Positions 40,675 through 49,886 of a stretch of 64,000 bases of DNA are shown here, piece after piece. The notes beneath the pieces are model-generated. The model was not told the origin of the DNA. It made no database searches and saw nothing but the letters and a program-made list of their open reading frames with translations. The position numbers and the translations under genes are program-made. Numbering within the stretch: the stretch's first letter is position 1; every line of letters starts with the position of its first letter. Where the stretch lies: positions 7,069,513 through 7,133,512 of the forward strand of contig NZ_JAHTIK010000001.1 in NCBI RefSeq assembly GCF_025655475.1. The letters run 5' to 3'. This DNA comes from Kitasatospora sp. DSM 101779. GTDB lineage: Bacteria > Actinomycetota > Actinomycetes > Streptomycetales > Streptomycetaceae.

Positions 40675-41873
40675 CAGGCGACCGTCAGCCGCAGCGGGCT
40701 GCGGGTGAGCAGGCCGCGCCGCCACTCGATCGCGTCCGGCGCATCGACCAGGCGCAGGGCCGGGAAGCGGCGGGCCAGCCCGTGCAGGGCGAGTTCCAGC
40801 TCCATCCGGGCGAGCCAGGCACCGAGGCAGTGGTGCGGGCCGGCGCCGAAGGTCAGGCTGGGCGTGTCGAGCGGATCGAACAGCGGGATGCCGTCGGGGT
40901 AGACCGCCGGGTCGTGGTTGGCCGTGCGGGCGTCCGCGGCGACCACACTGCCGGCCGGGATCAGCACCCCGCCGATCTCCACGTCCTCGACCGCGCGGCG
41001 CAGCAGGCCGGGCGCCGTCTCCTGGTCGCCGAGCGGCACCGCGCGCAGCAGCTGCTCGGCCGCCGCGGCCGCGTCCGCCTCGCTGCCGCCGATCCGGGCC
41101 CAGCCGTCGGCGCCGTCGGAGAGCAGGTAGACCAGGGCGTTGCCGAGCGAGGTCATGGTGGTCTCGTGCCCTGCCACGACCAGGCCGCAGACCAGGGAGA
41201 CCAGTTGGGCCTCGGTGACGCCCTCGGTGCGGTCGGCGGCCTCGACCAGGCTGCTCACCAGGTCCTCGCCCGGGTCCTTGCGCCGCTCGTCGACGAGCTG
41301 CTGCCCGAACCGGCCGAACTCCTGCATGGCCTGCTGGATCTCCTCCGCGGTGTACGCGGTGGCCGACAGCGCGTGGTCGCTCCAGCGGCCGAGCCGCTCG
41401 TGGTCCAGGCCGTCCAGGCCCATCAGCCGGCTGATCACCGCGATCGGTAGCGAACGGCTGAACGCGCCGACCACGTCGGCGGGGGAGCCGGCCGCCTCCA
41501 GGCCGTCCAGCAGGTCCTCCACCACCGAGCCCACCCAGGGGCGCCAGCGGGCGATCGACCGCGGGGTGAAGGCGCGCTGCACGGTGCGGCGCAGCCGCTG
41601 GTGCTCCTCGCCGTCGAGGTTGAGCATGGCCTGCGGGTCGTCCAGCAGGTTCGGCACCAGGGTGGTGGCGGGGGCGTCGGGGGAGAACAGCGAGGCCCGG
41701 TCGAAGCGCGGGTCGGCGAGCAGCCTGCGGACGTCGGCGTGCCGGGTCACCACCCAGACGGGCGTGCCGGTGGGCAGGGCGGCCAGCCGGGGCGGGCCGG
41801 GTTCGGCGTGGCGCAGGCAGTGCAGCGGGACGAGGGCGGGCATGTCGGGGGCCGCGGGGTGCGCGGTGGTCAT
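40671..41873 (-). CDS. Cytochrome P450
   Basis: A 400-residue P450. The I-helix motif is VVAGHETT and the haem loop FGAGPHHCLG places the ligand at C349. The K-helix ExxR motif reads Q274-LLR277, with Gln instead of Glu, which is rare. The electron donor is the overlapping ferredoxin gene. Substrate cannot be read. ATG with GGAGGACC upstream. No other pathway gene is adjacent, so this may be an isolated detoxifying or tailoring oxidase. Confidence 0.9.
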   Translation of the reverse strand: MTTAHPAAPDMPALVPLHCLRHAEPGPPRLAALPTGTPVWVVTRHADVRRLLADPRFDRASLFSPDAPATTLVPNLLDDPQAMLNLDGEEHQRLRRTVQRAFTPRSIARWRPWVGSVVEDLLDGLEAAGSPADVVGAFSRSLPIAVISRLMGLDGLDHERLGRWSDHALSATAYTAEEIQQAMQEFGRFGQQLVDERRKDPGEDLVSSLVEAADRTEGVTEAQLVSLVCGLVVAGHETTMTSLGNALVYLLSDGADGWARIGGSEADAAAAAEQLLRAVPLGDQETAPGLLRRAVEDVEIGGVLIPAGSVVAADARTANHDPAVYPDGIPLFDPLDTPSLTFGAGPHHCLGAWLARMELELALHGLARRFPALRLVDAPDAIEWRRGLLTRSPLRLTVAW

Positions 41874-42093
41874 CCGGTCCTCCAGGCGTCGGCGCCCGGG
41901 CGTCCGTCTGCGCGCACCGCAGGCGGACGCGTGGGTCCGGGCGTTCACTCGTGCAGGTGTGCGGTCGGCGGGCGTGCGGGCGCCGCGGCCGCGGCACCCG
42001 TCCCGACACCCGACCGTACGGGTACGACGGACGCGCCGGAAGGACACGAATCGGCCATCGGAGGACCGGAGTCCGCCGATGGCCGACGGTGTC

Positions 42094-43521
42094 TCAGATG
42101 CCGGTCTCCGCGGGCAGCCGGCCGGACCGGACGGCGGTCAGCAGCTCGGCGTGGTCGGCCTCGCTGCGGTCCGCGTAGGCGACGGCGAAGCCCGCCATCG
42201 CCACGTCCAGTTCCTCGCTCTTGCCGCAGTACCCGGCGAGGACCGCGGCGTCCGCGGTGTGGGTGTGCGCCCGGGCGAGCAGCGCGCCGGTCAGCCGGCC
42301 GTAGTCGTCCAGCTGGTCGGGGCGCAGTGCCGCCGGGTCGACGCTGCCCTTGCGGTTGCGGAACTGCCGCACCTGGTAGGGGAGTCCGTCGACGGTCGTC
42401 CAGCCCATCAGCACGTCGCTGACCACCTGGATGCGGCGCTGGCCGAGCACCACCCGCTGGCCCTCGTGGACCGGCATGCCGGAGACCGCGAAGCCGGCCC
42501 GGGCCAGGTGCGGCAGCAGCACCGAGGGCCGTGCCTCCTTCACCTGCAGCACCAGCGGCTGCTCGCGCTGGTCGACCAGCAGCACCACGTACGCCCGGGT
42601 GCCGACACTGCCGGTGCCGACGATCCGGAACGCCACGTCCTGGACGCTGTACCGGCTCAGCAGCGGCTGCATCTCCGGCGCCACGGTCGACAGGTAGGCC
42701 GCCAGCGAGCCCGCCACCGCGGCGGTCTCGGCCTCCGGCACCCGGCTGAGCACCGGCGGCGCGGGGGTGAACCGCCAGCCGCCGTCCTCCTGACGGACCG
42801 TCGACTTCGCGGCGAAGCGGGCACTGGTGTTGCGCAGCGCCTTCTCCGCCACCGATTCCAGCACCCCGGCCAGGTCGTGCGCCTCGGCGAAGGCGACGAG
42901 GTGCTCGTCGGCGATCGCGTTCCAGGCGTCCAGCGCGGGCAGCTTCGTCAGCTTGCGCACCGTCTTGCGGTACGAGGACGAGGCGTGGAACGCCGCCTGC
43001 CGGCAGACGTCCTCCGAGGCGCCCGCCTGGCGGCCGGCCAGCACCAGGCTCGCCGCGAGCCGCTTCAGGTCCCATTCCCACGGACCGGGCGCGGTCTCGT
43101 CGAAGTCGTTGATGTCGATCACCAGCCGGCCGCGGGCGTCGCCGTAGAGGCCGAAATTCGCCGCGTGCGCGTCACCGCAGAGCTGCGCGACCACGCCCGA
43201 CACCGGGGTGTCCGCCAGATCGTGGGCCATCAGCCCGGCCGAACCGCGCAGGAAGGCGAACGGCGAGGCCGCCATCCGCCCCACTCTTATCGGCACCAGG
43301 TGCGCCAGACGCCCGACGTTGGCCTCGTCCACCGCCTCGGCCACGGTCGGCCGGTCGGCCGACACCTCGAAGCGGGCGTGCGCCGCCCGCGGAGCCCGCT
43401 CGCGCAGCGCCCTGCCGCGCTGCTTGCCGTCCACCTGCGGGGGCCACGGCGCGAAGCCCGGTACCGCCTGTCCCAAGATCGCCCCACCCGCCGTCTGTTC
43501 GGCCAACCCTGCCACCGGCAC
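42094..43521 (-). CDS. DUF2252 domain protein
   Basis: A 475-residue DUF2252 protein: PIRVGRMAASPFAFLRGSAGLMAHDL near the N-terminus, LCGDAHAANFGLYGDARGRLVIDINDFDET (a kinase-like catalytic loop with H and D), and WEWDLKRLAASL. The fold is related to aminoglycoside phosphotransferases, but no substrate is known. The GTG has GAGGAGA upstream. It is divergent from the PPOX gene, 101 bp away. Confidence 0.92.
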   Translation of the reverse strand: MPVAGLAEQTAGGAILGQAVPGFAPWPPQVDGKQRGRALRERAPRAAHARFEVSADRPTVAEAVDEANVGRLAHLVPIRVGRMAASPFAFLRGSAGLMAHDLADTPVSGVVAQLCGDAHAANFGLYGDARGRLVIDINDFDETAPGPWEWDLKRLAASLVLAGRQAGASEDVCRQAAFHASSSYRKTVRKLTKLPALDAWNAIADEHLVAFAEAHDLAGVLESVAEKALRNTSARFAAKSTVRQEDGGWRFTPAPPVLSRVPEAETAAVAGSLAAYLSTVAPEMQPLLSRYSVQDVAFRIVGTGSVGTRAYVVLLVDQREQPLVLQVKEARPSVLLPHLARAGFAVSGMPVHEGQRVVLGQRRIQVVSDVLMGWTTVDGLPYQVRQFRNRKGSVDPAALRPDQLDDYGRLTGALLARAHTHTADAAVLAGYCGKSEELDVAMAGFAVAYADRSEADHAELLTAVRSGRLPAETGI

Positions 43522-43622
43522 TCCGTCTCCTCTGGCTGATCACGCTACTGCAGCCCAGCACGCTACCGCCGGAGGCTCCCCGGCAGGCAGCGGGGATGTC
43601 CCGGGTCCGTAACATGCAGGTC

Positions 43623-44024
43623 ATGGCCCATGACCTGCGCGCGCTCGACGACGCCTACCTCGCCTTCTGGCGCGAGTACCAGCTGTGCACCTTCACCACG
43701 CTGCGACCGGACGGCACGCCGCACGTGGTGCCGGTCGGTGCCACCTTCGACCCGGAGACGCTCACCGCCCGGGTGATCAGCAGCCGGACGAGCCGCAAGG
43801 TCCGCAACGTGGTCGAGGCCGGGCCGGACGGCGCCCGGGTGGCGCTCTGCCAGGTCGACCGGGCCCGCTGGGCGACGCTGGAGGGTGTGGCGACGGTCAG
43901 CCAGGACCCGGAGAGGGTGGCCGAAGGGGTTGCCCGCTACACCGAGCGCTACCGCCCGCCGCGGGTGAACCCGGACCGCGTGGTGATCGAGATCCGGGTC
44001 GACCGCGCCCTCGGCCGCGCCTGA
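43623..44024 (+). CDS. PPOX-class F420-dependent oxidoreductase
   Basis: A 133-residue split-barrel flavin/F420 protein of the pyridoxamine phosphate oxidase class: TTLRPDGTPHVVPVGATFD, RVISSRTSRKVRN, and VALCQVDRARWATLEGVA. Several such proteins reduce substrates with F420. I chose ATG 43623; in-frame ATGs at 43596 and 43614 are also possible. It is convergent with the M4 protease gene, sharing a terminator. Confidence 0.85.
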   Translation: MAHDLRALDDAYLAFWREYQLCTFTTLRPDGTPHVVPVGATFDPETLTARVISSRTSRKVRNVVEAGPDGARVALCQVDRARWATLEGVATVSQDPERVAEGVARYTERYRPPRVNPDRVVIEIRVDRALGRA

Positions 44025-44046
44025 GCGTCTCTCCTCCGGCAACGCG

Positions 44047-44088
44047 CCGCGCCCCGCCCGCCCGGCGAACCGGGAGAGCGGGGCGCGG
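44047..44088. terminator. Bidirectional terminator between PPOX and M4 protease genes
   Basis: CCGCGCCCCGC at 44047-44057 is the complement of GCGGGGCGCGG at 44078-44088. It lies between two convergent stops and can serve both. Confidence 0.75.
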
Positions 44089-44102
44089 AGCTGCTCGGAG
44101 GG

Positions 44103-45740
44103 TCAGCTCACGTTGACCGCCGACCAGGCGGCGGCGACGGCCGCGTACTCGGTGCTGCCCGCGCCGTACAGGTCGGTCGCGGCCTTGAGGGTGGCCGTCC
44201 GGGCGCCGGAGTAGTTGGTGGTGGAGGTCATGTAGACGGTCAGCGCCCGGTACCAGATCTTGCCCAGCGCGTCCCGGCCGATCCCGCCGACCGTCGAGCC
44301 GTTGCAGGTCGGGCTGTTGTAGGACACCCCGTTGACCACCTTGGCGCCGCTGCCTTCGGCCAGCAGGTACGCGAAGTGGTTGGCGACGCCCGAGGAGTAG
44401 TGCACGTCGAGATTGCCGACGCCCGAACTCCAGCAGTCCGCCGACTTGGTGTCCTTGGAGGGCTGGTCCATGAAGCGCAGCGCGGGCTTGCCGAAGCCGG
44501 ACTGCACGATCTCCTCGCCGATCAGGTAGTCGCCCGGGTCGGCCGGGTTGGCCGCGTACCACTCGACCAGCGTGCCCATGATGTCCGAGGTCGCCTCGTT
44601 CAGACCGCCGGACTCACCCGAGTAGTTGAGCTTCGCACTGCGCGAGGTCACGCCGTGCGACATCTCGTGCCCGGCCACGTCCAGCGACACCAGCGGCCCG
44701 AAGGTCGAGCCGTCGCCGTCGCCGTACGTCATGCAGAAGCAGGTGTCCTGCCAGAAGGCGTTGTTGTAGCTGTTGCCGTAGTGGACCCGGTTGTACGAGC
44801 CCTTGCCGTCGCCGGCGATGCCGGAGCGGCCGTGCACGTTCTTGTAGTAGTCCCAGGTCGTGTTGGTGCCGTACTGCGCGTCGACGGCGGCGGTGGCCCG
44901 GTCGGCGTTCGTGCCGGTGCCCCAGTGGTTGTCCGCGTCGGTGAACAGCGTGGCGGGCGCCCGGCTGAAGCAGATCGAACCGAAGCACAGGTCGGTCTTG
45001 TTGGCCGCGTCGCCGGTGAAGGTGTTGCCGCGGGTCGGGTCCTTCAGCTGGAAGCTGCCGCCGGAGGCGGTGGTCTCCAGCGGCACCGTCCCGCTGTACA
45101 GCGAGGCGCCGTCCCCGGCTGCCGTCTCCAGGCCGTCCCAGGCGTCGATCCGGGCACCCGTCCGGGCGTCGGTCAGCACCGTCCGCGCCACCGGGTTGCC
45201 CAGGTAGTCGGTGCCCGAGGCGGTGGTCTGCCAGGCCAGCCGCGGCTTCCCGGAGCGGGCGTCCACCACCAACTGCGGCTGAGCGCCCTGCTGGACGGTC
45301 GTCCGGCCGGGCACGGCGCGGACCAGCTCGGCGTTCGCCTGCGAGGCGGCGGCCTCCTGCGGGACGGACGGAGTGGTCGACGGCACCGCCAGGTCGGAGG
45401 TCGCGGCCCGGTCCGCACCGCGGTAGGAACCGTCCGGACCCAAGTGTACGACCAGGTCGCCGCCGAGCACCGGCAGACCGGCGTAGCTGCGGTCGAACCG
45501 GACGTGCCGGCTGCCGTCGGCATCCGTGACGACGTCCCGGACAGAGCTGGACTGGCGGTCGGTGACGCCGAGTTGGGCGGCGTGCGCGGTCATCGCGGCC
45601 TCGGCCCTCGCCACCGCGGCCGCTTGCGGCGCCGGTGTCGGACGGTCGGCCGCACCCGCGGTCGGCGAGACGGCGGACACCAGCGCACCCGCCACGACGG
45701 TGACGGCGGTGGCCACGGCGGTGCTGCGGGGAATGCGCAT
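44103..45740 (-). CDS. Secreted thermolysin-like protease (M4)
   Basis: A 545-residue preproprotein. Signal peptide to about residue 31, FTP-type propeptide (about 32-200), and a thermolysin domain with zinc motif H358-E359-M-S-H362, third ligand E382 in GGLNEATSD, and the active His in NLDVHYSSGVANH. Secreted neutral proteases of this class feed on protein. The start ATG has CGAGGAGC upstream. The 280-bp divergent gap contains an AT-rich stretch at 45851-45868. Confidence 0.93.
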   Translation of the reverse strand: MRIPRSTAVATAVTVVAGALVSAVSPTAGAADRPTPAPQAAAVARAEAAMTAHAAQLGVTDRQSSSVRDVVTDADGSRHVRFDRSYAGLPVLGGDLVVHLGPDGSYRGADRAATSDLAVPSTTPSVPQEAAASQANAELVRAVPGRTTVQQGAQPQLVVDARSGKPRLAWQTTASGTDYLGNPVARTVLTDARTGARIDAWDGLETAAGDGASLYSGTVPLETTASGGSFQLKDPTRGNTFTGDAANKTDLCFGSICFSRAPATLFTDADNHWGTGTNADRATAAVDAQYGTNTTWDYYKNVHGRSGIAGDGKGSYNRVHYGNSYNNAFWQDTCFCMTYGDGDGSTFGPLVSLDVAGHEMSHGVTSRSAKLNYSGESGGLNEATSDIMGTLVEWYAANPADPGDYLIGEEIVQSGFGKPALRFMDQPSKDTKSADCWSSGVGNLDVHYSSGVANHFAYLLAEGSGAKVVNGVSYNSPTCNGSTVGGIGRDALGKIWYRALTVYMTSTTNYSGARTATLKAATDLYGAGSTEYAAVAAAWSAVNVS

Positions 45741-46020
45741 CGTGCTCCTCGGTGTGTGGGGAGGTACGGGCACCGCGAGGGGTGTGCACGGCGCCCGGGG
45801 AGCGTTGGCGCTGAACCTGAGAGAGGGTCACGGCGAAGGGGTGCCGCCGGAATACGTTGTTTTACATGTCCAGGACAGGTCCCGTAAAGACCGCCCACGG
45901 AACGACTTGTGAGGGATGGTCACGAGACGCTCGGACCGGCGTATGGAAGAGTCCGGGCCGTTGCCCGTGCCGGCCACCCGGGGGCGAACCCCCGTGGTCG
46001 AGAGGATCAGGAGCCGTTCC

Positions 46021-46557
46021 ATGTCCGACGAGATCACCCTGCGCCCGGTGACCGCCGACGATCTCGACCTGTTCGAGCGCGAGTTCAGCGGTCCGGAGGG
46101 GACCGGTGAGTACCAGTGGTTCGGCTACGCTTCACCGGCCGGCCTGCGCCGGCAGTTGGCGGAGACCGGCCTGCTCGGCCCCGACGGCGGCATGCTCTGC
46201 GTCGCCGAGGCGGGCCTCACGGTGGGCCGGGTCGAGTGGTTCGCCAGTGCGTGGGGGCGGCCCGCCACCTCCACCTGCTGGACCCTGGCGATCGGACTGG
46301 TGCCCGCCGCACACGGCCGCGGCACAGGCACCCGGGCCCAGCGACTGCTGGCCGAGTACCTCTTCGACCACACCAGGGCCGAACGGCTCCAGGCCTGGAC
46401 GGACTGCGCCAACCTCGCCGAGCAGCGCGCGTTGGAGAAGGCGGGCTTCGTCAGGGAAGGCGTGCTGCGCTCCGCGCAGTGGCGCGGCGGCCGGTGGCAC
46501 GATCAGGTGATGTTCTCCATGCTCCGAGCGGAACGGCCCGGCGGCGCGCCGAGCTGA
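46021..46557 (+). CDS. GNAT acetyltransferase
   Basis: A 178-residue N-acetyltransferase. TLRPVTADDLDLF opens the domain; the acetyl-CoA loop is LVPAAHGRGTGTRAQRLLAEYLF, and AWTDCANLAEQRALEKAGFVREG closes it, as in RimJ/RimL-type enzymes. Substrate unknown. CAGGAGCC is the ribosome binding site. Confidence 0.92.
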   Translation: MSDEITLRPVTADDLDLFEREFSGPEGTGEYQWFGYASPAGLRRQLAETGLLGPDGGMLCVAEAGLTVGRVEWFASAWGRPATSTCWTLAIGLVPAAHGRGTGTRAQRLLAEYLFDHTRAERLQAWTDCANLAEQRALEKAGFVREGVLRSAQWRGGRWHDQVMFSMLRAERPGGAPS

Positions 46558-46746
46558 ACAGGCAGCCGTGACCGGCCTGGCGGGTGACCGGCCAAGAGAG
46601 CACCCCCGCGGACCGCCGCGTACGGCGCCGTCGAGCTGACGGCCGCCGTCAGCGCCACCGGATCCCCTCGGGACGGCCGCCCGGGACAGCAGGCGGCCCG
46701 CTGGGCCCGGCGCGCCAACGCCTGCTCGTCCGCGACCGGCAGGCGC

Positions 46747-47313
46747 TCACCCGAAGGCCGTCAGGTCCGGCTCCGGTCCGAGGCGGAGGGCGGACGGGGC
46801 ACAGCCGTAACGGGCGGTGAAGCGATGGGTCAGATGGGCGTGGTCGGCGAAGCCCGCCATGGCCGCGACCTGGGCCAGCGGCAGGGCCGTCCGGCGGACC
46901 AACTGCCCGGCCGCCTCCAGCCGGACGCCCAGCAGCTCCGCCTGGAAGGTGCTCCCGCCGCGCGTCAGTTCGCGCTGCAGCGTCCGCGGCGACAGCCGCA
47001 GTTCGACCGCCGCCGACGACAGCCGCCACCCCGCAGCCGGATCCCGCCGCACCGCCGCCCGCAACCGCTCCGCCGCACTCGCAGCCGGCTCCACCCCGTC
47101 CCACTCCAGCCGCCAGTCCGTCTCGCGGCCCCCGCCCCGGACCCGCCGCCCTGCCCGGGCTCCAACCGCCGCACCGTGCAGCGCCCGGACGAACAGCGAC
47201 TCCGCCCCCGTCGGAGCACCGCCCAGACGGCCCTGGTGGTGGATCGTCAGTCCGTGCTGCTCCGGCAGCAGCAGTGTGCGGTGCCCGATGTGCAGCCAGG
47301 CCTCCAACCGTCC
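46747..47313 (-). pseudogene. AraC-family regulator, 3' part of a chimera
   Basis: The C-terminal two-helix DNA-binding domain is intact (SSAAVELRLSPRTLQREL ... QVAAMAGFADHAHLTHRF), with about 90 residues before it. The coding frame has no ATG or GTG near its left edge and is joined directly, in frame, to a truncated ADP-ribosylglycohydrolase start. The usual ligand-binding cupin of an AraC protein is absent or badly shortened. A TTG at about 47307 could still start a short HTH protein. Confidence 0.6.
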
Positions 47314-47505
47314 CGCGGTGTCGTCCGTCCAGTGCCAGGGCGACTCCTCGGGCGCACGACGGGCCCGGATCGAGTCGAACGCGAACCGCGCCGGCCGGAA
47401 CAGCGGGAACCACCGCTCTCCGAAGGCGTCACCGAGGGCCAGGCCCTCCAGGGAGTCACGAGCGGCGTCCGAAGGGATGATCGGCCCATCCTGCCCATTG
47501 GGTGT
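47314..47505 (-). pseudogene. ADP-ribosylglycohydrolase N-terminal fragment fused to AraC
   Basis: The sequence RDSLEGLALGDAFGERWF ... WHWTDDTA is the start of a DraG-type ADP-ribosylglycohydrolase, including the first metal-binding stretch. It ends abruptly after TDDTA and continues in frame into an AraC-family regulator. No in-frame ATG or GTG lies before it; an ATG near 47490 is in another frame, which points to a frameshift. Most of the enzyme (more than 200 residues) is missing. Confidence 0.65.
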
Positions 47506-47543
47506 CCGCCCGCGCCCGCGCTTTCCGGGCCGCCGACGGCCGG

Positions 47544-48203
47544 TCAGGCCGCCCAGTTCTCGCAGTACTCCAGGTGCAGGCCGCGGCCGTCGGCGAGGAT
47601 CCCCTCCAGGTAGTGGATCTCGACGCAGTAGTGCCGGTACGCGGGGTGCGCCTGTGGATGGGCGGGGCCGTTGCGGGCCACGTCGAGGAACCGGTCCGCG
47701 GTCTCGCGGAAGGCCCGGGCGCTGCCGGTCATGAACAGCGTGCCGGCCGCGACCTGCTGGTGGAAGCGGTCGCGGAACTCCCGGTAGTGGCGCTGCTCCG
47801 GCGCGGCGCCCGTCGCCGCCCCTGCCGCGGTCCTCTCCGCCTCCGGCAGGTGCGCCGTTCCGGGCGCACCGGCGCCGAGGCGTGCCCGCAGCTCCTTCCA
47901 CCGCGAGGGCGGGAACTGCAGCGAGTGGTGGAGCAGCACCAGGTCCAGCCGTTCACCGCACGGTGCGGGCGGCGCCCACGGCAGCTCGTTGCCCCGGATC
48001 GGCACGTGGACGAGCGACCGCGGCGAGCGCGCCGCCAGCAGCCACAACCCGCCGATCGTCCGCGCCGCCCCGCGGTCGAACCAGCCGTTCAGGACGTGGT
48101 CGTCGTCGACCAGCACCGCTCGCTCCACCGCCCCGCGCGGCCGGATCACCCGGTACTCCCGGCCACCGCCCCGCGCCCGGTGCACCTGGATCGGCAGCCT
48201 CAC
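47544..48203 (-). CDS. Conserved hypothetical protein, coupled to NUDIX gene
   Basis: A 219-residue soluble protein starting with a GTG that overlaps the upstream NUDIX stop by four bases. It has ERAVLVDDDHVLNGWFDRGAARTIGGLW, VHVPIRGNELPW, and a C-terminal HYCVEIHYLEGILADGRGLHLEYC strand set. I do not recognise the family. Its coupling to a NUDIX hydrolase suggests a shared substrate or housecleaning role. Confidence 0.7.
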   Translation of the reverse strand: MRLPIQVHRARGGGREYRVIRPRGAVERAVLVDDDHVLNGWFDRGAARTIGGLWLLAARSPRSLVHVPIRGNELPWAPPAPCGERLDLVLLHHSLQFPPSRWKELRARLGAGAPGTAHLPEAERTAAGAATGAAPEQRHYREFRDRFHQQVAAGTLFMTGSARAFRETADRFLDVARNGPAHPQAHPAYRHYCVEIHYLEGILADGRGLHLEYCENWAA

Positions 48204-48700
48204 TTCGGGCCGCCCGTCGGCCCCAGGTAGAGGTAGTCCGCCTGCCCGGTGCGCCGGGCCCGGTCCACCGACTCCAGGAAGCGCATCCGCCGCGGGGTGA
48301 GTTCGGCCGCCCAGTCCGCCATCGGCAGCACTTTGAAGCCGGTGTGCTCGGCCGGGTCGGTGCGGACGGCCGCGAGCCGGTCGGCATCCAGCGCCCCGCC
48401 GTCGAAGACGAAACCGATCTTGAACGGCAGCTCGCCGACCGGCGGCGCGAACATCACCGTGAGCAGCCGGCCCGGCTCCTCGGGCAGTACCAGCCCGGTC
48501 TCCTCCCAGGTCTCGCGCCGCGCACAGCCCCACGGGTCCTCGCCGAAGTCCAGGTTCCCGCCGGGCAACTGCCACAGCTCGGGGTCGTAGACCGAGCGCA
48601 GCATCAGCGGATTCCCGTCCGCGTCGGTGAGATGGGCGGCGGCGAACACCGTGCCGTGCGGAAGCGTCCGGACGAACTCCGCGGTCGGCAGCAGTTCCAC
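48200..48700 (-). CDS. NUDIX hydrolase
   Basis: A 166-residue NUDIX protein. The complete NUDIX box GNLDFGED...RRETWEETGL (about residues 48-70) coordinates metal. The substrate is likely a nucleoside diphosphate derivative. The GTG follows GGAGGGGG. Its stop overlaps the next gene. Confidence 0.92.
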   Translation of the reverse strand: MELLPTAEFVRTLPHGTVFAAAHLTDADGNPLMLRSVYDPELWQLPGGNLDFGEDPWGCARRETWEETGLVLPEEPGRLLTVMFAPPVGELPFKIGFVFDGGALDADRLAAVRTDPAEHTGFKVLPMADWAAELTPRRMRFLESVDRARRTGQADYLYLGPTGGPK

Positions 48701-48723
48701 AGCAGCCCCCTCCTGGCCGGGGC

Positions 48724-49722
48724 TCACTCGCCGGGGTAACGCACCCCGATCCGGTCCCGGACCGCGTCCAATGTACGCATCACCGCGATCGAACCGTCCA
48801 GTGGCACCAAGGGCGACTCGGTCAGCCCGGCCCGCAGGCAGCGGACGACCTCCGCCGCCTCCCACCCGTACCCGTGGCCCTGCCGCGGCGCCGCCCGGAA
48901 CTCCTCGGGCTCGCGGCCGTCCCGGTGCAGCACGAAGCCGTCCGGGTGGAAGAAGTCGCGCTCGATCTCGATCCGGCCGGCCGAGCCCTGGACGGTCGCC
49001 CGCTGCCCGCTCTGCGCCGTGAGCGAGCAGCCCAGCAGCGCGGTGGCCCCGCTCGCGTGGCCGAGCACGATCGCGGTGTTGGCGTCCACGCCCTGCGGGG
49101 TGAGCTGCGCCCAGGCGTGCACCGACTCGGGCGCGCCGAGCAGCAGCTGGGCGAAGGCCACCGGGTAGACGCCGAGGTCGAGCAGTGCGCCGCCGCCGAG
49201 GGCCGGGTCCCACAGCCGGTGCGCCGGGTCGAACTCGGCCGGGAAGGCGAAGTCCGCGTGCACCGACCGGATCTCGCCGATCGCACCGTCCGCGACGAGC
49301 TCGGTGATCCGGCGGACCGTCGGGTCCAGGTAGGTCCACATCGCTTCCATCAGGAAGAGCCCGCGCTTGCGCGCGGTGGCGACCAGCTCCTCCGTCTGCG
49401 GAGCGCTCAGCGTGAACGGCTTCTCGCAGAGCACCGCCTTGCCGGCGTCCAGCAGCAGGGCCGTCGCGCTGTGGTGGTGGGCGTGCGGGGTCGCCACGTA
49501 CACCACCTCCACGTCCGGGTCGGCCGCCAGCTCCCGCCAGCCGCCGTACGCGCGGGGCACGCCGAAGCGGCCGGCGAAGCCGCGGGCGCCCTGCTCGGAG
49601 CGGGAGGCCACCGCCAGCAGCTCGGCGCCCTCCACCTGCAGCAGGTCCTCCGTGAACGAGGCGGCGATACCGCCGGTCGCGAGGACGCCCCAACGGATCG
49701 GACGGTCGGCGGCGGGCTCCAT
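48724..49722 (-). CDS. Gfo/Idh/MocA-family oxidoreductase
   Basis: A 332-residue NAD(P)-dependent dehydrogenase: Rossmann motif GVLATGGIA (12-20), EKP at 100-102, and a C-terminal beta-sheet half with DLGVYPVAFAQLLLG. Such enzymes oxidise sugars or inositols. The next gene to the right is a decayed beta-glucosidase, so it may be the survivor of a sugar-use cluster. ATG start. Confidence 0.92.
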   Translation of the reverse strand: MEPAADRPIRWGVLATGGIAASFTEDLLQVEGAELLAVASRSEQGARGFAGRFGVPRAYGGWRELAADPDVEVVYVATPHAHHHSATALLLDAGKAVLCEKPFTLSAPQTEELVATARKRGLFLMEAMWTYLDPTVRRITELVADGAIGEIRSVHADFAFPAEFDPAHRLWDPALGGGALLDLGVYPVAFAQLLLGAPESVHAWAQLTPQGVDANTAIVLGHASGATALLGCSLTAQSGQRATVQGSAGRIEIERDFFHPDGFVLHRDGREPEEFRAAPRQGHGYGWEAAEVVRCLRAGLTESPLVPLDGSIAVMRTLDAVRDRIGVRYPGE

Positions 49723-49886
49723 ACGGCTGCTCCCTGGGTCGGCGGCACGGCTCGGGAGGCGCGGGCACGGGCCGTGGGGCACACGCGGCGGTCGCCACGG
49801 CAAACGCTCTCCGATCGGCGGTCAGCCTAACCGGCGGTGACCGGCGGCCGGGCCCCCCGTCCGCCCACCGGTCACCGCCGGAGCAC

